Source: Chitinophagales bacterium (GTDB lineage Bacteria; Bacteroidota; Bacteroidia; Chitinophagales; Chitinophagaceae). From it: a DNA stretch of 37,284 nt. The translations under genes were made by a program, and so were the position numbers. Under the pieces are notes generated by a model. The model was not told the DNA's origin. It made no database searches and saw nothing but the letters and a program-made list of their open reading frames with translations. The stretch is taken from the NCBI GenBank assembly GCA_015655015.1, contig JAATFV010000055.1, positions 1 to 37,284 on the forward strand, written 5' to 3'. Below are positions 33,517 through 37,284 of this stretch, piece by piece (within the stretch, counting starts at the first letter, position 1; every line of letters begins with the position of its first letter).

Positions 33517-33813
33517 ATGATGGAACCCAATAAAGCGCCACATATCCTCAATACTTCGGCTACTTTATTCGGGCTTTGTTATGTCGTATTGACTTCTTTA
33601 AAAGCACTTAAGATAGACCGGGAGACACTGATGGATGAGTTTACAACAGTGTCCATGTTCCTGTTTATTACAAGCTGTCTTTTGTCTTTTTTGTCTATCC
33701 GGGGTAAGAAGAAAAGTGCGGCTTATGAACGGGTAGCTGAATATGTTTTTCTGGGGGGATTGCTGGCGTTGTTTGTCACTACGGTGTTTATAGTGTTCAA
33801 TGTTATACATTAA
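33517..33813 (+). CDS. Small three-helix membrane protein of unknown function
   Basis: A 98-residue protein with three predicted membrane helices: about 13-31 (TSATLFGLCYVVLTSLKAL), 43-60 (TVSMFLFITSCLLSFLSI) and 75-95 (FLGGLLALFVTTVFIVFNVI). It starts PNKAPHILNTSATLFG, and APHILNTS followed by FLSIRG recalls a widespread family of small uncharacterised membrane proteins. It begins 10 bases after the GMC oxidoreductase stop and is probably co-transcribed, so it might anchor that enzyme; this is inference only. No heme or metal motif is evident. Confidence 0.75.
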   Translation: MMEPNKAPHILNTSATLFGLCYVVLTSLKALKIDRETLMDEFTTVSMFLFITSCLLSFLSIRGKKKSAAYERVAEYVFLGGLLALFVTTVFIVFNVIH

Positions 33814-33867
33814 CTCATAAAATAAGAAGTCAGGAATGGGGCAAGTTTTTTGCCGTTGGTTCTATTC

Positions 33868-33947
33868 TACGCACAAATTGCGTAAAATAGTTTGGCTTTG
33901 CGGTTAATAGGCAGTATATTTACCGCATAAACTGCGGAGAATAACCT
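33868..33947 (+). promoter_or_regulatory. fic promoter with two palindromic operators
   Basis: A good Bacteroidota promoter is visible: TTTG at 33891-33894, a 20-base spacer, then TATATTTA at 33915-33922, against the consensus TTTG-N19-21-TAnnTTTG. Two similar palindromes bracket it, each with a 5-base centre: TACGCA-CAAAT-TGCGTA at 33868-33884 and CCGCA-TAAAC-TGCGG at 33923-33937. The second lies over the expected transcription start and 10 bases before the ATG. A lone half-site TGCGG is at 33899-33903. This layout suits repression by a dimer, possibly the Fic protein itself through its C-terminal winged helix. Confidence 0.6.
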
Positions 33948-35066
33948 ATGGCCATTTACATACATCAGCTTAAGAATTGGCCCAATTTCGTTTGGGATCT
34001 GGGTAAAATCGCTCCCCTGCTGGCGAAAGTACGCCATCATCAGGGTCGGTTATTAGGCCGGATGGAAGGAATGGGCTTTAATTTGCAAGCCGAAGCCAAT
34101 TTGCACACCCTCACCCTGGATGTTCTGAAATCAAGCGAAATCGAAGGAGAAATATTGAATCCGGGTCAGGTTCGATCTTCCATTGCTCGTCGCCTGGGAA
34201 TGGATATCGCCGGATTAGTCCCTGCTAATCGTAATGTTGAAGGCATCGTTGAAATGATGCTGGATGCGACACAAAATCACAACGCTCCGCTAACGGAAGA
34301 GCGGCTATTTAGCTGGCATGCTGCTATGTTTCCAACAGGAAGAAGCGGTATGCACAGGATAGTAGTTGGTAACTATCGCGATAATTCCAAAGAAGATCCT
34401 ATGCAAGTCGTTTCCGGTCCAATGGGACGAGAAAAAGTGCATTTCCAAGCGCCGGATTCCGAATTGCTTGCAGAAGAAATGAGCAAATTAATTCGCTGGT
34501 TCAACGAGACTAATGAAATTGACCCTGTTATAAAGGCAGCTATTGCGCATTTATGGTTTGTAACAATCCACCCATTTGATGACGGCAATGGACGTATAGC
34601 CAGAGCCATAACAGATATGCAGTTATCCAGAGCAGACCAAAGCACCCTGCGTTTTTATAGCATGTCGTCTCAAATAAAAATCGAACACAATGGATATTAC
34701 GAAGTATTGGAAAAAATACAAAAGGGGTCACTTGATATAACTGAGTGGGTCTACTGGTTTTTGACATGCCTGGATCGGGCTTTGGAAGGAACGGATGAAA
34801 CATTAGCCATCGTCATGCAAAAAGCTCGTTTTTGGGAAAAATATTCAGCCTCTCCATTAAATGACCGACAAAGGAATATGTTGAATAAATTATTAGATGG
34901 ATTTGATGGCAAACTAACGTCTTCTAAATGGGCAAAAATTACGAAAGCATCCCAGGATTCGGCGGTTCGTGATATTAATGATCTTGTACAACGTGGTATA
35001 TTAATGAAAGAACCCGGTGGCGGCAGAAGTACAAGCTATATGCTGGCTTCTCAACAAAGTGAATGA
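33948..35066 (+). CDS. fic: Fic family protein (class II, DUF4172 N-terminus, C-terminal winged helix)
   Basis: A 372-residue predicted AMP-transferase. The N-terminal DUF4172-type region (about 1-85) contains the autoinhibitory motif (S/T)xxxE(G/N) as S62-S-E-I-E66-G67, which marks class II Fic proteins whose own helix blocks ATP binding. The catalytic loop is intact: HPFDDGNGRIAR at 208-219, with H208. The C-terminus (about 295-370) looks like a winged helix, ending DINDLVQRGILMKEPGGGRS. The protein may modify a target and also bind DNA. The coding sequence is visibly richer in A and T than its neighbours, which may signal transfer. It stands alone with its own promoter and is convergent with uxuA. 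No antitoxin gene is adjacent. Confidence 0.93.
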   Translation: MAIYIHQLKNWPNFVWDLGKIAPLLAKVRHHQGRLLGRMEGMGFNLQAEANLHTLTLDVLKSSEIEGEILNPGQVRSSIARRLGMDIAGLVPANRNVEGIVEMMLDATQNHNAPLTEERLFSWHAAMFPTGRSGMHRIVVGNYRDNSKEDPMQVVSGPMGREKVHFQAPDSELLAEEMSKLIRWFNETNEIDPVIKAAIAHLWFVTIHPFDDGNGRIARAITDMQLSRADQSTLRFYSMSSQIKIEHNGYYEVLEKIQKGSLDITEWVYWFLTCLDRALEGTDETLAIVMQKARFWEKYSASPLNDRQRNMLNKLLDGFDGKLTSSKWAKITKASQDSAVRDINDLVQRGILMKEPGGGRSTSYMLASQQSE

Positions 35067-35073
35067 GAGCTAA

Positions 35074-35150
35074 ATTGCCGGTAACTACCGGATATATTAC
35101 GCAGCAGCAATGCCCTGTCCTAGTCAACTGCAACGGCCCTAACCGGCAAT
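35074..35150. terminator. Inverted repeats between convergent fic and uxuA
   Basis: ATTGCCGG (35074-35081) is matched by its exact reverse complement CCGGCAAT (35143-35150), and a small hairpin CCGGTA-AC-TACCGG sits at 35078-35091. These lie between the two convergent stop codons, with the distal arm within the end of uxuA. A terminator role is plausible, but no T tract is present. Confidence 0.4.
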
Positions 35151-36320
35151 CTCCCGTGCAATGGCGCATTGCATCCCCCTCAGTTCAGCCAATCCCCGCA
35201 GTCTCCCGATAGCGCTATAACCCGGATAGGTTTTTTTAGTCAGGTCATCCAGCATCTGGTGACCATGATCCGGGCGCATGGGGAGCGATATAGCCCTTTT
35301 CTTCTGAACGAGCAGGAGCTCTTTTATAACGGCATACATGTCTACATCCCCGTCCAGATGATCGGCTTCAAAGAAATTACCATCCGTATCCCTCTTCGTA
35401 CTACGCAAATGAATAAAATGAATGTGGTCCCCCAGACGGCGAACCATACCCGGCAGATCATTATCCGCCCTCACCCCATAAGAACCCGTGCAAAAACAAA
35501 GTCCATTGGCCGGCGATGGCGCACAATCCAGCAATTCCCGGGCATCCTGCTCCGTACTGACAATACGGGGAAGTCCCAATATAGGATAGGGAGGGTCATC
35601 CGGATGGATCGCCATCTTCAAACCCGCCGCCTCTGCAACAGGAACCACCTGCTGCAGGAAATAAAACAAATGCTGTTTCAACTTTGCCGCATCAATGCCC
35701 TCATAGGTCTTCAATGCCTTCAAGATCTGTTCTTCTGTAAACCGCTCTTCACTTCCTGGTAACCCTAACAGGGTATTGCGATAAAGTGTTTCCTTCTCCG
35801 GTTCACTCATCGTGCTAAGCCGCAACTTCGCCTTTTCGATCTCGGCAGCACTATAATCCTTCTCTGCTCCGGGCCTTTTCAGTATAAAAAGATCAAAAGC
35901 CACGAAAGCGAATTTTTCAAACCGCAGGGCCCGGCTTCTATCCGGAAGCTCATAAGCAATATCCGTCCGCATCCAGTCGAGGATGGGCATAAAATTATAG
36001 GTGACTACTTCCAGGCCGGCTTTTGCCACATTCCGCAGGCTCTCCTGGTAGTTCTGAATATACTCCTTATATCTGCCTGTCTGCTTCTTAATGTCTTCAT
36101 GTACGGGAAGGCTTTCGATCACTGTCCAACGCATGCCCGCGCCTTCTACTTCCGCCTTCCTTTTTTCGATTTCTGACAAAGACCAGACTTCTCCGACAGG
36201 AACGTGATGCAAGGCTGTCACGACGCCGGTGCAGCCGGCCTGGCGGATATCCCATAAGCTCACCGGATCATTAGGGCCATACCATCTCATCGTCTCTTCC
36301 ATTAACAAGGGTCTTTCCAT
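35139..36320 (-). CDS. uxuA: Mannonate dehydratase
   Basis: A 393-residue cytoplasmic enzyme that dehydrates D-mannonate to 2-keto-3-deoxygluconate in hexuronate breakdown, using a divalent metal. Family features: [20 protein letters not shown] at the start, [27 protein letters not shown], the central [31 protein letters not shown], and [11 protein letters not shown] near the C-terminus. Length matches UxuA. The start could be the ATG of MERPLL or the one at MRWYG. It lies about 115 bases after a GH3 glycosidase gene on the same strand, suggesting a role in using glucuronate from plant polysaccharides. Confidence 0.96.
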   Translation of the reverse strand: MERPLLMEETMRWYGPNDPVSLWDIRQAGCTGVVTALHHVPVGEVWSLSEIEKRKAEVEGAGMRWTVIESLPVHEDIKKQTGRYKEYIQNYQESLRNVAKAGLEVVTYNFMPILDWMRTDIAYELPDRSRALRFEKFAFVAFDLFILKRPGAEKDYSAAEIEKAKLRLSTMSEPEKETLYRNTLLGLPGSEERFTEEQILKALKTYEGIDAAKLKQHLFYFLQQVVPVAEAAGLKMAIHPDDPPYPILGLPRIVSTEQDARELLDCAPSPANGLCFCTGSYGVRADNDLPGMVRRLGDHIHFIHLRSTKRDTDGNFFEADHLDGDVDMYAVIKELLLVQKKRAISLPMRPDHGHQMLDDLTKKTYPGYSAIGRLRGLAELRGMQCAIAREIAG

Positions 36321-36350
36321 ATAACTGTTCTTCTGTTTGTTCGTATTAGT

Positions 36351-36382
36351 CCTCTATAGAGGGGGATTATCCCCTTTAGAGG
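36351..36382 (-). other. Symmetrical element between GH3 and uxuA
   Basis: The palindrome CCTCTATAGAGG (36351-36362) adjoins an imperfect hairpin with a GGGG/CCCC stem around ATTAT, and the stretch closes with TAGAGG, which can pair with the opening CCTCTA. It sits 31 bases upstream of the uxuA ATG. It might be an operator for a uronate-responsive repressor or an RNA structure; the sequence alone does not decide. Confidence 0.35.
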
Positions 36383-36435
36383 CGGGGCGGAAGCAAATTA
36401 CAGCCCGCAATCGGAAAAACCAGCAGGTTCGATAC

Positions 36436-37284
36436 TTATTTTGCTAATATTTCGATCTCCGCCGCCGCCGCCTTTGCAGCCCCCAGTTCTTCGCTCCTCC
36501 CGCCCGGCAGGGATCCGCCAATGCTGATGCGTATCTTTCCGGGAGGCACTACACTTTTCCCCTTTTCATCGATCACCGCCAGCTTATCCGGTGTGAGGGT
36601 AAAGCTCACTTTCGTCGAGGCGCCGGGGGCCAAAGATACACGCTGGAACCCTTTCAAGGCAAATAATGGGACTTCCGTTCCCATATTTTCGTGGGTAAGA
36701 TATAATTGCACCACTTCATCGCTGGTGACTTTCCCGGTATTGGTCAACACCACTTCCGCCGTCACCGTCTCCCCCTTTTTGATCTTCGTCTTCGATAGTT
36801 GCAGCCCGCTATAGGAGAAAGTCGTATAGCTGAGCCCGAACCCGAAAGGGTATAAGGGTTCTTCTTTCATATAACGATAGGTCCTGCCCTTCATGGAATA
36901 ATCTTCGTAAGGAGGGAGCTGGTCCAGTGATTTTGGAAAGGTCACCGGCAGCTTCCCCGATGGGGATACCTTCCCGAATAAGATATCTGCAACAGCATTT
37001 CCCCCTTCTTCCCCGGGATACCAAACCAGCAACACGGCATCCGCCAGTTCCTGCACCGTTGCCAGGTTCATCGGGCTGCCCCCGGTGATCACCGCAATAA
37101 CAGGCTTGTCATTTCCTTTTTTGAGCTTACGTAAATAGTCGATCTGGTTTTTCGGAATATTATAATCCAGGCGGTCGCCGGCAGAAGGACTGGCCAGCGA
37201 TTCGCCTTCCTCCCCTTCCAGCATTCCGGAGATTCCCAATACGGCGATGGTGGCATCGGCAGTCTTAGCCTCCCCGGAAGCCCA
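36436..37284 (-). CDS. Glycoside hydrolase family 3 protein, C-terminal part (5' end outside window)
   Basis: The frame is open to the window edge, giving 282 residues. It covers the GH3 C-terminal alpha/beta domain (VIAVITGGSPMNLATVQELA, then LLVWYPGEEGGNAVADILFG and SGKLPVTFPKSLDQLP, followed by YPFGFGLSYTTFSYSGL) and the fibronectin-III-like domain (VVLTNTGKVTSDEVVQLYLT to the end). GH3 enzymes of this layout are beta-glucosidases or beta-xylosidases. The catalytic aspartate lies in the missing N-terminal barrel, so specificity cannot be read. In many GH3 enzymes the acid/base glutamate lies in this domain; EGEEGES near the window edge is a candidate. Transcription continues towards uxuA. 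Confidence 0.92.
   Translation of the reverse strand, partial: WASGEAKTADATIAVLGISGMLEGEEGESLASPSAGDRLDYNIPKNQIDYLRKLKKGNDKPVIAVITGGSPMNLATVQELADAVLLVWYPGEEGGNAVADILFGKVSPSGKLPVTFPKSLDQLPPYEDYSMKGRTYRYMKEEPLYPFGFGLSYTTFSYSGLQLSKTKIKKGETVTAEVVLTNTGKVTSDEVVQLYLTHENMGTEVPLFALKGFQRVSLAPGASTKVSFTLTPDKLAVIDEKGKSVVPPGKIRISIGGSLPGGRSEELGAAKAAAAEIEILAK

Overview
The window reads as chromosome of a Bacteroidota bacterium, most likely a Chitinophaga-like member of the Chitinophagaceae. The evidence is three SusD-type lipoproteins, two SusC-type TonB-dependent receptors, an ECF sigma/FecR pair, a type IX secretion (T9SS) C-terminal sorting domain, a Bacteroidota-type promoter (TTTG / TAnnTTTG) and few Shine-Dalgarno sequences. 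I see no tRNA, rRNA, CRISPR array or insertion sequence. Coding density is high: no gap without a gene exceeds about 255 bases, and the largest lies at 30383-30635.

Layout. (1) 1-1793: a phytanoyl-CoA dioxygenase-like oxygenase, cut by the window edge, divergent from an AraC-type regulator. (2) 1979-8052: a secreted tyrosine-phosphatase-like protein, then a SusD/SusC pair with no enzyme or dedicated regulator beside it. (3) 8253-10282: xseA-xseB (exonuclease VII), overlapping tail-to-tail with an exported Dabb-domain protein. (4) 10349-11878: an AAA-ATPase/PD-(D/E)XK protein of unknown role. (5) 12003-27212, all on the minus strand in transcription order: ECF sigma factor, FecR anti-sigma factor, SusC with STN domain, SusD, GH95 alpha-L-fucosidase, DPP-IV-type peptidase, L-serine dehydratase, Xaa-Pro aminopeptidase. 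From susC to pepP the gaps are only 11 to about 115 bases. (6) 27424-28842, divergent from the sigma gene: a secreted protein with two F5/8C-like domains and a T9SS signal. (7) 29015-30382: an N-terminally truncated orphan SusD. (8) 30636-33813: SRPBCC protein, DUF6886-like protein, GMC oxidoreductase and a small three-helix membrane protein. (9) 33948-35066: a class II Fic protein behind an operator-rich promoter. (10) 35139-37284: mannonate dehydratase uxuA and the C-terminal part of a GH3 glycosidase, on the minus strand.

Most interesting reading. Region 5 looks like one transcription unit that joins sensing and import (sigma/FecR/SusCD), defucosylation (GH95), two proline-specific peptidases (DPP-IV, aminopeptidase P) and serine deamination. 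Together these would suit uptake and breakdown of fucosylated, proline/serine-rich glycopeptides such as mucin-type or plant hydroxyproline-rich glycoproteins. This is inference from gene content, not a demonstrated pathway. Other points of note are an 18-bp minisatellite inside the serine dehydratase gene, a 14-bp triple tandem repeat framed by an inverted repeat between susD and GH95, and paired palindromes over the fic promoter.
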